Source: RBG-16-57-11 sp964503145
Lineage (GTDB): Bacteria; Chloroflexota; Anaerolineae; Anaerolineales; UBA4823
Direction of reading: 5' to 3'
Assembly (NCBI GenBank): GCA_964503145.1
Contig: CAZCYV010000002.1
Location: forward strand, 434,001-498,000
Length of the DNA stretch: 64,000 bases
The position numbers were made by a program, and so were the translations under genes. Under the pieces are notes generated by a model. The model searched no databases and had not been told where the DNA came from. It saw only the letters and a program-made list of their open reading frames with translations. Positions within the stretch are counted from its first letter, which is position 1. Each line of letters starts with the position of its first letter. This document shows, in pieces, positions 8,336 to 18,997 of this stretch.

Positions 8336-9085
8336 TTAGCGAATTTCGAAGACGATGTTGACTTCCACCGTGAGCAGCATTTGCCCCGGTTGCACCGGCA
8401 CAGACGCCGCCTCAGCCATCGCCACACTGGCGCGCACGTCGTACATCGGCTGCGGCCCACCGCTGGTGAACTCGCTGATCGTCTGCACTGCGCCGACCTC
8501 CACGCCGGCCGCCGCCGCCAACTCCTCCGCCTTGGCTTTGGCGTCGTTGACGGCCGCCTTGCGCGCCTCCGAGAGCGCCGCGGTCTTGTCTGCCACGTCG
8601 AACTGGATGCCGCTGATCGTGTTCGCCCCGGCCTTGACTACCGCGTCCAGCGCGCTGCCCACCTTGGCAATATCCCGCACCGTAACGAACACCGAGTTAT
8701 CCACGATGTATTTGATCTTACCGGTGGGCTTGCCTTCGGCGTCATATTCCTGCTGCGGATAGATGCTGAAGTTGGTGGTCTGGATGTCCTTTTCACTGAT
8801 CCCCTGACCAACCAACGTCTCGATCACCTTCTGCGCCTGCTGATTGTTGGACGCAACCGTCTCCGCGGCGTTCTCGCCTTCGGTGCGCACGCCAATCGTG
8901 ATATAGGCGATGTCAGGGGTCAGATACACCTTGCCGCTGCCGGTGACGGTCAGCGTGCGGGTGACTTTACCCTCCTCGGCCTGGGCAACGGGCGTCTCGT
9001 CCTGGGCGAAGGCCGCGCCTGCGCAGCCGCTGAGCAGCGCCGCCAGGACGATCAGGGACAATACAAGATAAGTTTTGGTGCGCAT
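8336..9085 (-). CDS. SIMPL (DUF541) domain lipoprotein
   Basis: 249 residues. The N-terminus has a lipoprotein signal ending in LLSGC at about 17-21, predicting lipid attachment at the cysteine and export. The rest is one SIMPL/DUF541 domain (ITIGVRTEGENAAETVASNN, LKSEL-like hydrophobic core, VFVTVRDIAKVG, AVNDAKAKAEELAAAAG). Family members are periplasmic or surface oligomers with poorly defined, stress-related roles. A clear ribosome-binding site (GGAGTAAGTT) precedes the ATG. Confidence 0.85.
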   Translation of the reverse strand: MRTKTYLVLSLIVLAALLSGCAGAAFAQDETPVAQAEEGKVTRTLTVTGSGKVYLTPDIAYITIGVRTEGENAAETVASNNQQAQKVIETLVGQGISEKDIQTTNFSIYPQQEYDAEGKPTGKIKYIVDNSVFVTVRDIAKVGSALDAVVKAGANTISGIQFDVADKTAALSEARKAAVNDAKAKAEELAAAAGVEVGAVQTISEFTSGGPQPMYDVRASVAMAEAASVPVQPGQMLLTVEVNIVFEIR

Positions 9086-9416
9086 AACTTACTCCTCCAC
9101 ATGTGATTTTCGTTACCGGATCCTCACGCTTCTACAGCCACCTTCGCTGTTCGAGGCGCTTCGGGGAATTAGACGTTATGCCCGCTGCAGAAGTTCCCCT
9201 GATTTGGCTGGACTTCGTGGGTTGATCCCACATGGGCGGCGAAAGTGGCACAAGATGTGTAACCCCCATACAGGTCTAGCGTCAGGCGCGTCCTCATATG
9301 TATTTCTAACACACGGTTTGCAATTCGTTAACCTGCTCGATGTTATAATCTTGTTGTGGGTCGTTAAGACCCAATGATTGGGTTTGTTTTGTTATGTAAC
9401 AAAGGATAAGAAGATT
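9086..9416. other. Divergent intergenic region SIMPL/clpC
   Basis: 331 nt without a supported gene. Towards clpC it carries an extended -10 promoter and overlapping inverted repeats (listed separately). The left part, which would be the upstream region of the SIMPL gene, has short inverted repeats such as GTGGG-N5-CCCAC and GGGGAA/TTCCCC. No HrcA (CIRCE), CtsR or HAIR box was found. Confidence 0.7.
9341..9383 (+). promoter_or_regulatory. clpC extended -10 promoter with overlapping inverted repeats
   Basis: TGTTATAAT (9341-9349) is an extended -10 element. A TTGCAA -35-like sequence at 9318-9323 is 20 nt away, so the extended -10 probably carries the promoter. Immediately downstream are two inverted repeats sharing bases: GGGTC-GTTAA-GACCC (9358-9372) and the 15-nt palindrome centred on 9376 (9369-9383). 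They lie just after the predicted transcription start, where a repressor would block initiation. Confidence 0.55.
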
Positions 9417-11897
<2,481 letters not shown>

Positions 11898-11911
11898 CCG
11901 ACGATAAACCC

Positions 11912-11948
11912 AACATGACCCATCCTTAAATTCGGGATGGGTCATGTT
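11912..11948. terminator. Convergent terminator hairpin clpC/cbpA
   Basis: A perfect 14-bp stem (11912-11925 with 11935-11948) and a 9-nt loop lie 15 nt after the clpC stop. The outer bases are AA/TT on each side and TTTATC follows, so the hairpin can serve both convergent genes, though the T-tract is short. Confidence 0.7.
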
Positions 11949-12012
11949 TATCGCGATGTGCACTATACCTGGGTAATCGCAATCGAGCCGAAATTCGCCA
12001 GCCTTTGGGAGA

Positions 12013-12966
12013 TCACTTGCGCAATGCGCGCAGCTTCTCGAACAGCTCGCGCTCTTGCTGGCTCAGGTTGCGCGGCAATTGCACCTGAACGGTGACGTAC
12101 AGGTTACCCCGCTCTTGGGGGTTCTTCAGTTTGGGCATGCCTAAATTGCGCAGCCGGAACACTTTGCCGTTGGCGGTCTCGGGCGGGATGGTCAACTCGA
12201 CCGTGCGATCCAGGGCCGGCACCTGGATCGAGCCTCCCAATATCGCCGTGTACAGATCGACGGGCACGGTGGTCTTCAGATCGTCGCCCTCTCGGGTGAA
12301 CTTCGGGTGGGGCAAGACTTCGATCTTGAGATAAAGGTCGCCTGCCGGGCCGCCTCCGCTGCCAGCGGCGCCCTGGCCGCTCAGGCGGACGCGCGAGCCG
12401 GTCTTGACGCCGGGCGGGATTTTAGCTTCGATGCGCTTGCCGTCCTCCCATTCCAGGGCGCGGGTGGTGCCATGCAGCGCCTCTTCCAGGGTAATCTGAA
12501 CGGTGTGCTCGATGTCCTGACCGCGGACGGCGCGAGCGCCGCGCGGCTGATAGCCTGCGCCCGGCTGCCGCCCCAATCCACCGAACAGCGCTTCGAAGAA
12601 ATCGGAAAAGCCGCCGAAGCCGCTGCCAAACATCTGCTCGAATTCTTCGGGAGTCACGGTGCGCGTGTAGGTTTGCCCGCCGGGGCGCGCCGTCCACTGC
12701 GACCAGTCGAAGTCTTGCGGGCGCCCGCCGCTGCGGGTGAACTGCTGCCACTGCGAGCCGAACTGATCGTATTTCTGGCGCTTTTCGGGATCGGAGAGCA
12801 CCTCGTAGGCCTCGTTGATCTCCTTGAATTTTTCCTCCGCGGCCTTATCCCCGGGGTGCAGATCGGGGTGATACTGGCGCGCCAGCTTACGATATACTTT
12901 TTTGATTTCATCTGACCGGGCGTTTTTGCTCACGCCCAGGATCTTGTAATAATCCTTGTATTCCAT
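12013..12966 (-). CDS. cbpA: CbpA-type DnaJ (class II Hsp40)
   Basis: 317 residues. The J domain at 1-70 carries the HPD signature (QYHPDLHPG). A Gly/Phe-rich segment follows (FGSGFGGFSDFFEALFGG), then two C-terminal beta domains (VQITLEEALHGTTRALEW, PPGVKTGSRVRLSGQG). The zinc-binding repeats of class I DnaJ are absent, which distinguishes it from the dnaJ at 32693. It stimulates DnaK ATPase and delivers substrates. It is divergent from the Hsp20 pair and convergent with clpC, so chaperone genes are clustered here outside the CIRCE operons. Confidence 0.92.
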   Translation of the reverse strand: MEYKDYYKILGVSKNARSDEIKKVYRKLARQYHPDLHPGDKAAEEKFKEINEAYEVLSDPEKRQKYDQFGSQWQQFTRSGGRPQDFDWSQWTARPGGQTYTRTVTPEEFEQMFGSGFGGFSDFFEALFGGLGRQPGAGYQPRGARAVRGQDIEHTVQITLEEALHGTTRALEWEDGKRIEAKIPPGVKTGSRVRLSGQGAAGSGGGPAGDLYLKIEVLPHPKFTREGDDLKTTVPVDLYTAILGGSIQVPALDRTVELTIPPETANGKVFRLRNLGMPKLKNPQERGNLYVTVQVQLPRNLSQQERELFEKLRALRK

Positions 12967-13275
12967 AGTTGAACTCCCGGATTGTTAATAATACTCCAAA
13001 GTTAGAATCGTGTCGGAGGAATGTTAATAGAATCTAAAAATGTCTGCAGCGACCGAAGCCACCGCCGCAAGGGCGCAAAGCCCATCTGCACGGGCCGGGA
13101 AGCCGTTGCAGGGCGGCTTTACGAGGTTGTTGGTGTGGTTTTAACCGGCGTATCACCCCCGATTTTTATACTCCTCATATACTCTGCTTGCGCCCTTCTA
13201 ATGCAGCTGGCGTAAGATACCGGTAGAGTTGAAAATTACAAGAGCTTGGAAAAAAGTATTCAGGAGGTAAAACCG
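12967..13275. other. Divergent intergenic region cbpA/hsp20
   Basis: 309 nt between divergent chaperone genes. A weak candidate promoter for hsp20 is TTGCGC...TAAGAT ending near 13217 with a 19-nt spacer, and an AT-rich TATTAT lies upstream of cbpA on the other strand. No CIRCE or HAIR inverted repeat is present. The short open frames here look like chance. Confidence 0.6.
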
Positions 13276-13716
13276 ATGATGTACCGTCGCTATCGTGTCC
13301 CTAACATCTGGCGTGAGATGGATCGCCTGCAGCGTGAAATGAACCGCCTGTTCGAAGATTACAGCCCGATGCGCCTGCGCACTGCCCCGTCTTACCCGGC
13401 ATTGAACGTGTGGAGCAACGAGGACGGCCTGCTGGTCACCGCTGAGGTGCCTGGCGTCAACTCGGAAGATATCGAAGTCAGCGTGATCGGCGATACGCTG
13501 ACGCTCAGCGGCGCCCGCAAGCCGGACGAGTTGAAGGAGGGCGCTCGCTATCATCGCCAGGAGCGCGGTTATGGCAAGTTCTCCCGCACGCTGCAATTGC
13601 CCTATCCGGTGTCCGTGGATAAAATCGAGGCCAGCTTCAAGGACGGCGTGCTGAGCATTCGCCTGCCGCGCGCAGAGGAAGACAAGCCACGCAAGATCAC
13701 GGTTAAGAGCGCATAA
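13276..13716 (+). CDS. Hsp20/alpha-crystallin small heat shock protein
   Basis: 146 residues from the ATG at 13276, which has an ideal AGGAGGT ribosome-binding site 7 nt upstream; the in-frame extension upstream does not. The alpha-crystallin domain spans about 40-146 (ALNVWSNEDGLLVTAEVPGV, GDTLTLSG, and the late FKDGVLSIRLPR motif with the GVL signature). Such proteins form oligomers that hold unfolding proteins for DnaK or ClpB. It is followed 15 nt later by a second, divergent Hsp20. Confidence 0.93.
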   Translation: MMYRRYRVPNIWREMDRLQREMNRLFEDYSPMRLRTAPSYPALNVWSNEDGLLVTAEVPGVNSEDIEVSVIGDTLTLSGARKPDELKEGARYHRQERGYGKFSRTLQLPYPVSVDKIEASFKDGVLSIRLPRAEEDKPRKITVKSA

Positions 13717-13731
13717 ACTGGGAGGTTCGAA

Positions 13732-14142
13732 ATGGCTGATAACATCAAAACCATGGAAGTGCAGAAAGAAGAAGTGACCACCCCCGAAGACACTGAGCGC
13801 ACCCGCGAATGCCGTTGCTTCGTCCCCCGGGCCGATATCTACGAGGTGGATGATCAGATCGTCATCGTAGCCGATGTCCCCGGCGCGAACGAAAAATCGG
13901 TGGAGGTCACGCTGGAGAAAAACGTCCTAACGATCAACGCCTACGTCGATCCGGTGGAGATGGAAGGTTATTCTCTGGTGTTCGCCGAATACGAAGTAGG
14001 CGACTACCAGCGCAGCTTCAAGCTTTCGGATGAGATCGATCGCGACAAGATCCAGGCCACGATCAAGGACGGCGTGCTGCGCCTGTACCTGCCCAAAGCC
14101 GCTGCCGCTCAAGCGCGCAAGATCAACGTCAAAGCCGGTTAA
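13732..14142 (+). CDS. Second Hsp20/alpha-crystallin protein
   Basis: 136 residues. The alpha-crystallin domain begins near residue 33 (VPRADIYEVDDQIVIVADVP) and includes IKDGVLRLYLPKA near the end. The N-terminal arm is short and acidic (KEEVTTPEDTERTREC). It differs clearly from the adjacent Hsp20, so this is an old duplication rather than a recent copy; mixed oligomers are possible. It has a GGGAGGT ribosome-binding site, and a strong terminator follows at 14164. Confidence 0.92.
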   Translation: MADNIKTMEVQKEEVTTPEDTERTRECRCFVPRADIYEVDDQIVIVADVPGANEKSVEVTLEKNVLTINAYVDPVEMEGYSLVFAEYEVGDYQRSFKLSDEIDRDKIQATIKDGVLRLYLPKAAAAQARKINVKAG

Positions 14143-14163
14143 CCCTGACAAATCGAATTTTGT

Positions 14164-14204
14164 GACCCTGAAGGTGTGTACGACCTTCGGGGTCTTTGTT
14201 TTTT
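14164..14204 (+). terminator. Intrinsic terminator of the hsp20 operon
   Basis: A 12-bp stem (14164-14175 with 14183-14194, one G-U pair) with a 7-nt loop is followed directly by TTTGTTTTTT. It lies 22 nt after the second hsp20 stop codon. Confidence 0.93.
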
Positions 14205-14271
14205 CACCATCGGGTATACTTGATCGAGGCCGCCGGTGAACTTCAGATCCGGAGACGTAGAGGAGTGGAAG

Positions 14272-15573
14272 ATGTCCTTTCGCAGTTATCTCCAGCAGTT
14301 AGAAGATGATCGATCTCTGATCCGTGTGACCGCCCCGATCTCCAAGACCTATGAGATCGCCAGCGTTTTGAAGCAACTCGAGCCGCGCCCGGTGTTGTTC
14401 GAAAACGTGCAAGAAGCGGACTTCCGCGTTGCCGGAAATCTGTTGTGCAGCAAGGTCGATTTCGCCCACTATTTCGGCGTCCCGGTTTCGGGGATCATTC
14501 CGTTGCTTAGCCAGGCGATCGACCGGCGCACTCCCTGCCCGGTGGTCGAAAGCGCACCCTGCCAGGAAGTCGTTGTGTATGAACCCGACCTAGATGCCCT
14601 GCCCATCCTGAGACACTGCGCTCAGGACGGCGGAGATTACATCAGTTCGGGGGTAATGATCGCCCGACATCCGGTTTACGGGCAGAACGCCGATTTCCAT
14701 CGATGCATGAAATTCTCGAAGAACGAGATGGCCGTGAGGGTGGTGCGTTCACGCCATTTCGACACCTTTCTACAGGAGCTTGGAGCGGTGGATGTGGCGG
14801 TGTGCGTCGGCGTGGGGCCAAACGTCCTGGTCGCTGCGGCGACCTCGGTCGAGATCGGCGTGGACGAACTGGAAATCGCCAACGCCCTGGAGCCGTTGCC
14901 GGTGGTGCGCGCCAAGACCGTCGATCTGCTCATCCCCGCCGAGGCGGAATTCGTGCTGGAGGGGACGGTGTACCGGGATCGCCGCCACTCCGAAGGCCCG
15001 TTTGTGGATTTAACCGAGACCTACGATGTGGTGCGCCAGGAGCCGGTTTTCGTGGTCAAGGCGATCACCCATCGCCGTGACGCCATCTGGCATGCGCTGT
15101 TGCCCGGGGCGCTGGAGCATAAGCTGTTGATGGGCATGCCGCGCGAGCCGACGATCTACAAGAAGGTGAACGAAATCGTGCGCTGCCTGGACGTCAACGT
15201 CAGCCCTGGAGGCTGCTCCTGGCTGCACGCCGTGGTGCAGATCGACAAGCAGCACGAAGACGATGGGTTGAAAGCCATCCATGCCGCCTTCGCCGGACAT
15301 CGTTCGTGCAAGCACGTCTTTGTGGTGGATCGGGATATCGACCCCTATGATCCGCTGGCGGTGGAGTGGGCAATGGCAACGCGCTTCCAGGCCGACCGCG
15401 GCCTGGTGGTGCTGGAGAAAGAGCAGGGTTCCAGCCTGGATCCCAGCGCCGAGCCCGGCACCCACCTGACCACCAAAGTCGGATTCGATCTGACGAAGCC
15501 GCTGCAGGCAAAGGGGAAGGTGTTCGAAAAGGCGGAGTTTCCACAGGTAGATCTGGAACGCTTCATTGGATAG
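14272..15573 (+). CDS. UbiD-family prenylated-FMN decarboxylase
   Basis: 433 residues from the ATG at 14272, preceded by GAGGAG. The UbiD fold is recognisable throughout: a FENV strand near 44, ISSGVMIARHP near 130, the EGPFVDLTETYD segment with the conserved acidic residues, GALEHKLLMGMPREP, and the C-terminal VDRDIDPYDPLAVEWAMATR. Members use prenylated FMN to decarboxylate aromatic or unsaturated acids. No UbiX flavin prenyltransferase or menaquinone cluster is adjacent, so the substrate is unassigned. The thioesterase gene downstream could act with it but has its own -10 box. Confidence 0.9.
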   Translation: MSFRSYLQQLEDDRSLIRVTAPISKTYEIASVLKQLEPRPVLFENVQEADFRVAGNLLCSKVDFAHYFGVPVSGIIPLLSQAIDRRTPCPVVESAPCQEVVVYEPDLDALPILRHCAQDGGDYISSGVMIARHPVYGQNADFHRCMKFSKNEMAVRVVRSRHFDTFLQELGAVDVAVCVGVGPNVLVAAATSVEIGVDELEIANALEPLPVVRAKTVDLLIPAEAEFVLEGTVYRDRRHSEGPFVDLTETYDVVRQEPVFVVKAITHRRDAIWHALLPGALEHKLLMGMPREPTIYKKVNEIVRCLDVNVSPGGCSWLHAVVQIDKQHEDDGLKAIHAAFAGHRSCKHVFVVDRDIDPYDPLAVEWAMATRFQADRGLVVLEKEQGSSLDPSAEPGTHLTTKVGFDLTKPLQAKGKVFEKAEFPQVDLERFIG

Positions 15574-15662
15574 CTGACCACATACCGGATGCCTCGCCGT
15601 CATCTGTGTCGCGGTATTCTCTATCTCTCGAAACTCTACATCTTCGATCAACGAGGAGCGGG

Positions 15663-15668
15663 TATAAT
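15663..15668 (+). promoter_or_regulatory. -10 box of the thioesterase gene
   Basis: TATAAT ends 6 nt before the ATG at 15675, so transcription would start at or next to the start codon. No good -35 element is visible at 17 nt. A GAGGAG at 15653-15658 is too far from the ATG to be its ribosome-binding site. Confidence 0.5.
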
Positions 15669-15674
15669 CATCTC

Positions 15675-16103
15675 ATGGCGGAATTTCACTATTACCATCC
15701 CATCGAAGTGCGTTACGGCGACCTGGACCCCCAGGGGCACCTCAACAATGCCAAATACCTGACGTATTTCGAACAGGCGCGCATCGCCTACATCGCCCAT
15801 CTGGGGTTGTGGACCAGCGGCTCTTTCAGCGACATTGGCATCATCCTGGCGGATGCTCATGTCACCTTCCGCTCTGCGGTCCGGTTCGGGCAGAAGGTGC
15901 GCGTCGGAGTGCGGGTCTCGCGCCTGGGCAATAAGAGCCTGAACATGGAATACCGCCTGGAGGATCAGGATACCGGCGCCGAACTGGCCAGCGGCTCTAC
16001 TGTGTTGGTGGCTTACGATTACCGCACCGGCCGCACCATCCCCGTACCGGAAAACTGGCGCCGCACCATCGCCGCTTTCGAGAATCTGCCTGTGCCGGCT
16101 TGA
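15675..16103 (+). CDS. Acyl-CoA thioesterase, 4-hydroxybenzoyl-CoA thioesterase type
   Basis: 142 residues, a single hot-dog domain. The motif VRYGDLDPQGHLNNAKYLTYFEQAR carries the conserved Asp and the GHLNN segment of the 4HBT/YbgC family (given here in parts: YGDLDPQGHLNNA, then YFEQAR). Members hydrolyse acyl-CoA or acyl-ACP thioesters in the cytoplasm. Substrate is unknown. The start at 15675 is set by homology and by the close -10 box; upstream in-frame sequence overlaps ubiD in another frame and is not coding. Confidence 0.88.
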   Translation: MAEFHYYHPIEVRYGDLDPQGHLNNAKYLTYFEQARIAYIAHLGLWTSGSFSDIGIILADAHVTFRSAVRFGQKVRVGVRVSRLGNKSLNMEYRLEDQDTGAELASGSTVLVAYDYRTGRTIPVPENWRRTIAAFENLPVPA

Positions 16104-16140
16104 CCCTGCGTCGCAAACCTTATTTTGGACAGGAACCCTG

Positions 16141-17193
16141 ATGACCTTACCAGCGATCGACACCCAGTACCTGATAAATTTCTTGACCGAGCTGCTCAAC
16201 ACGCCCAGCCCGACCGGCTTTACCCACCTGGCGATCGAGCGCACCCGCCAGACGCTGGCGGCCTTCCCTGAGCTTTCGCTCAGCCTGAACCGCAAAGGAG
16301 CATTGATCGCCGCCTGGCCCGGCGAGCGCAACGACGCCCCGCGCGCTCTGACGATGCACGTGGACACCCTGGGCGCGATGGTCAAAGAGATCAAGGCCAA
16401 CGGCCGGCTCAAATTGACCCGCATCGGCGGGTTAGTGTGGCCCTCGGTCGAGACCGAAGGCTGCACCGTCTTCACCCAGCGCGGCGAGACGGTGCGCGGC
16501 TCGCTGCTTATCGAAAAAGCCTCCTCGCATGTGCATGGCAAAGAGACCACCGAGATGGCGCGCAACGAAGAGAACATGGAAGTGCGCCTGGATGCGCTGA
16601 CCAACTCGGATCAAGAGACGCGCTTGCTGGGGGTTCAGGTGGGCGATTTCGTCGCCTTCGATCCGCGAGTGGAGGTGACCAATGGCTTCATCCGCTCACG
16701 CTTCTTGGATGACAAGGCCTGTGTGGCCTGCGCCGTGGCAGCGGTCAAAGCCCTGCATGATGCCGGGCTGAAACCGCTTCAGACCACCTACCTGCACTTC
16801 AGTAATTATGAGGAGGTCGGGCACGGCGCATCGACGGGCTTTCCCCCCGAAGTGACCGAACTGCTGACGGTGGACATGGCCGCGGTGGGCGAAGGGCAGA
16901 CTTCGGATGAATTCCATGCCACGTTGTGCGTCAAAGATTCGGGCGGCCCTTATCATTATGGTCTGAGCCAGCGCTTGCGCCAGTTGGCCGAGGAGCACCA
17001 AATCCCTTACAAAGTGGATATCTACCCAAGTTACGGTTCGGATGGCGAGGCTTTCTGGCGCGCCGGCGGGGACGTGGCCGTGGCGTTGATCGGCCCCGGC
17101 GTGGACGCTTCGCACAATTACGAGCGCACGCATCTGGACGCGTTGACAGCCACCACGAACTGGGTGATCGCCTATCTGCTTAGTCCCTCCTAA
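16141..17193 (+). CDS. M42-family metallo-aminopeptidase
   Basis: 350 residues. Metal-site motifs of M42 peptidases are visible: TMHVDTLGAM (His/Asp), FLDDKACVACAVAA (bridging Asp), and NYEEVGHGA with the catalytic Glu pair. The late GPGVDASHNYERTH provides the last His ligand. Related enzymes form large dodecameric aminopeptidases (glutamyl or general) that finish protein breakdown in the cytoplasm. It is followed 15 nt later by the LLM oxidoreductase, so the two are probably co-transcribed. Confidence 0.9.
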   Translation: MTLPAIDTQYLINFLTELLNTPSPTGFTHLAIERTRQTLAAFPELSLSLNRKGALIAAWPGERNDAPRALTMHVDTLGAMVKEIKANGRLKLTRIGGLVWPSVETEGCTVFTQRGETVRGSLLIEKASSHVHGKETTEMARNEENMEVRLDALTNSDQETRLLGVQVGDFVAFDPRVEVTNGFIRSRFLDDKACVACAVAAVKALHDAGLKPLQTTYLHFSNYEEVGHGASTGFPPEVTELLTVDMAAVGEGQTSDEFHATLCVKDSGGPYHYGLSQRLRQLAEEHQIPYKVDIYPSYGSDGEAFWRAGGDVAVALIGPGVDASHNYERTHLDALTATTNWVIAYLLSPS

Positions 17194-17208
17194 AGGAGGA
17201 ATCGTACC

Positions 17209-18210
17209 ATGTTGCTCGATGCCGCTCTTCCGCCAGTGCCGCTGGCTTCTGTGCCCGAGATCGCCTGCGCCGCCGAAGCTTTCGGCTTCGACGCCCTGTG
17301 GTCCACCGAGACCATGCATGACCCCTTCTTGCCCGGGGCGCTGGCCTTCGAACACACCCAGCGGCTGAGTTTTGGCACCGGGGTAGCCATCGCCTTCGCC
17401 CGCAGCCCGGCAACCCTGGCTTATACGGCCTGGGATCTGGCGCAATTCTCGCAGGGGCGCTTCATCCTGGGATTGGGCACACAGGTGAAAGCGCACATCG
17501 AGCGGCGCTTTGGCATGCCCTGGCCCGACTCGGTGGTGGGCAAGCTGCGCGAGCAGATCGCCGCCATCCGCGCCTTGTGGAACACCTGGCAAAACGGCGC
17601 TCCGCTGGATTTCCGCGGCGAATATTACAAGCTCACCCTGATGTCGCCCTTCTTCAACCCCGGCCGTATCCAGCATCCGGATATCCCAATCTACATCGCC
17701 GGGGTGAACACCGGCCTGGCGCGGCTGGCCGGCGAGGTTGCTCAGGGCTTCCTGGTGCATCCCTTCCACTCTCGACGCTATCTGGTCGAGGTGCTGCAGC
17801 CGGCTATCGAACAAGGTCTGGCAAAAAGCGGCCGCGCTCGCAGCGACTTCAAAGTTTCTGCCACCGCATTTGCAGTGACTTCGCCAGATGAAGACCTGCT
17901 GGTGCGCTCGCAGATCGCCTTTTACGCATCCACGCCGTCCTACCGGGCGGTGATGGAACTGCATGGTTGGGGCGAGGTCGCCGAAAAGCTCTCTGCCCTG
18001 GCCCGCGCCGGCAAGTGGGGCGAGATGCCCGCCCTGGTGAGCGACGAGATGCTGGCCGAGTTCGCCGTAGTGTGCCGCCCGGAAGAATTGCCTGAGAAGC
18101 TGAAGGAGCGTTACGCCGGCTTGCTGGATCGGCTGGGTCTTTACCTGCCGTTCACGCCGGGCGTAAAAGACGAATTTTGGAAGGCGCTGACGGCAAGAAT
18201 TAAAAGCTAG
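17209..18210 (+). CDS. LLM-class F420-dependent oxidoreductase
   Basis: 333 residues with a very strong AAAGGAGG ribosome-binding site. It shows the bacterial luciferase-like TIM barrel: AFGFDALWSTETMHDPFLPG near the N-terminus, LAQFSQGRFILGLGTQVK and HPFHSRRYL. Most relatives in this subgroup (TIGR03617-like) use coenzyme F420 rather than FMN. The physiological substrate cannot be inferred. An F420 enzyme fits a Chloroflexota host but does not prove it. Confidence 0.85.
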   Translation: MLLDAALPPVPLASVPEIACAAEAFGFDALWSTETMHDPFLPGALAFEHTQRLSFGTGVAIAFARSPATLAYTAWDLAQFSQGRFILGLGTQVKAHIERRFGMPWPDSVVGKLREQIAAIRALWNTWQNGAPLDFRGEYYKLTLMSPFFNPGRIQHPDIPIYIAGVNTGLARLAGEVAQGFLVHPFHSRRYLVEVLQPAIEQGLAKSGRARSDFKVSATAFAVTSPDEDLLVRSQIAFYASTPSYRAVMELHGWGEVAEKLSALARAGKWGEMPALVSDEMLAEFAVVCRPEELPEKLKERYAGLLDRLGLYLPFTPGVKDEFWKALTARIKS

Positions 18211-18284
18211 ACTATAATTCTACGTGGCGATGTGGCCCTGGCAGGGGTCGCGAATCACCCATAGCAGCGGCCGAAGCTAGAAAG

Positions 18285-18944
18285 ATGGGTCTTATGGAGG
18301 ATGCGTTGTACGCCTCCGAGCGTGAACAGATGGTAGAGACCCAGATCGTCCGGCGTGGCGTACGGGACGTGCGCGTGCTGGAAGCGATGCGCGAAGTGCC
18401 ACGTCATTTGTTCGTCGCCCCCGAATATCGTTATTTAGCTTACTCTGATGGACCTTTGCCGATTGGCAGTGGGCAAACGATCTCCCAGCCTTACATTGTG
18501 GCCTTGATGAGCGAGTTGTTGCAACTCAAGGGCGACGAGAAGGTGCTGGAGGTGGGCACGGGCTCGGGCTACCAGGCGGCGGTGCTGGCCTACCTGGCCC
18601 GGGAAGTGCATACGATTGAGCGCTATGCCAACCTGGCGCGCTATGCGGCGGTCATACTAAAGGAATTAGGGCTGGATAATGTGCATGTGCACACCGGAGA
18701 TGGCTCGAAGGGCCTGCCTGAGCACGCTCCCTTCGATGCGATCATCGTCACTGCGGCTGCCCCAAATATCCCTCGTCCGCTGCTCGACCAGTTGAAAGAC
18801 GGCGGGCGGCTGGTGATCCCGGTGGGCGGTCGCGGCGGGCAAGTGCTTGAACGTTGGGTGCGGCAGGGCGAACGATACGATTACGAGAGCATCATCCCGG
18901 TGGCTTTTGTGCCGCTGGTGGGCGAACAGGGGTGGAAGGATTAA
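18285..18944 (+). CDS. pcm: Protein-L-isoaspartate O-methyltransferase
   Basis: 219 residues; ATGs at 18285 and 18294 are both possible. SAM-binding motif I is VLEVGTGSGYQAAVLA. The Pcm-specific segment IGSGQTISQPYIVALM is present at about 62-77, and the PHFDAIIVTAAAPNIP region (here PFDAIIVTAAAPNIP) follows. The enzyme methylates isoaspartyl residues in aged proteins to start their repair. It is convergent with the RNase J gene across a 53-nt gap holding a hairpin. Confidence 0.93.
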   Translation: MGLMEDALYASEREQMVETQIVRRGVRDVRVLEAMREVPRHLFVAPEYRYLAYSDGPLPIGSGQTISQPYIVALMSELLQLKGDEKVLEVGTGSGYQAAVLAYLAREVHTIERYANLARYAAVILKELGLDNVHVHTGDGSKGLPEHAPFDAIIVTAAAPNIPRPLLDQLKDGGRLVIPVGGRGGQVLERWVRQGERYDYESIIPVAFVPLVGEQGWKD

Positions 18945-18945
18945 G

Positions 18946-18986
18946 CGATCCTGACCAGGCCGCCAAGGGCAACCAGGCCAGGATCG
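18946..18986. terminator. Convergent hairpin pcm/rnj
   Basis: CGATCCTG (18946-18953) and CAGGATCG (18979-18986) form a perfect 8-bp outer stem. The plus strand continues AAAAGG and there is no T-run on that side; on the minus strand the flank is also weak. A role in ending both convergent transcripts is plausible but unproven. Confidence 0.45.
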
Positions 18987-18997
18987 AAAAGGCTCGC

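Noticed and set aside
9318..9416. CtsR, HrcA or HspR (HAIR) operator upstream of clpC
   Set aside because: None of the consensus repeats is present; only the unrelated palindromes were found.
16696..17964. 422-codon open frame on the minus strand
   Set aside because: Antisense to both the M42 peptidase and the LLM oxidoreductase.
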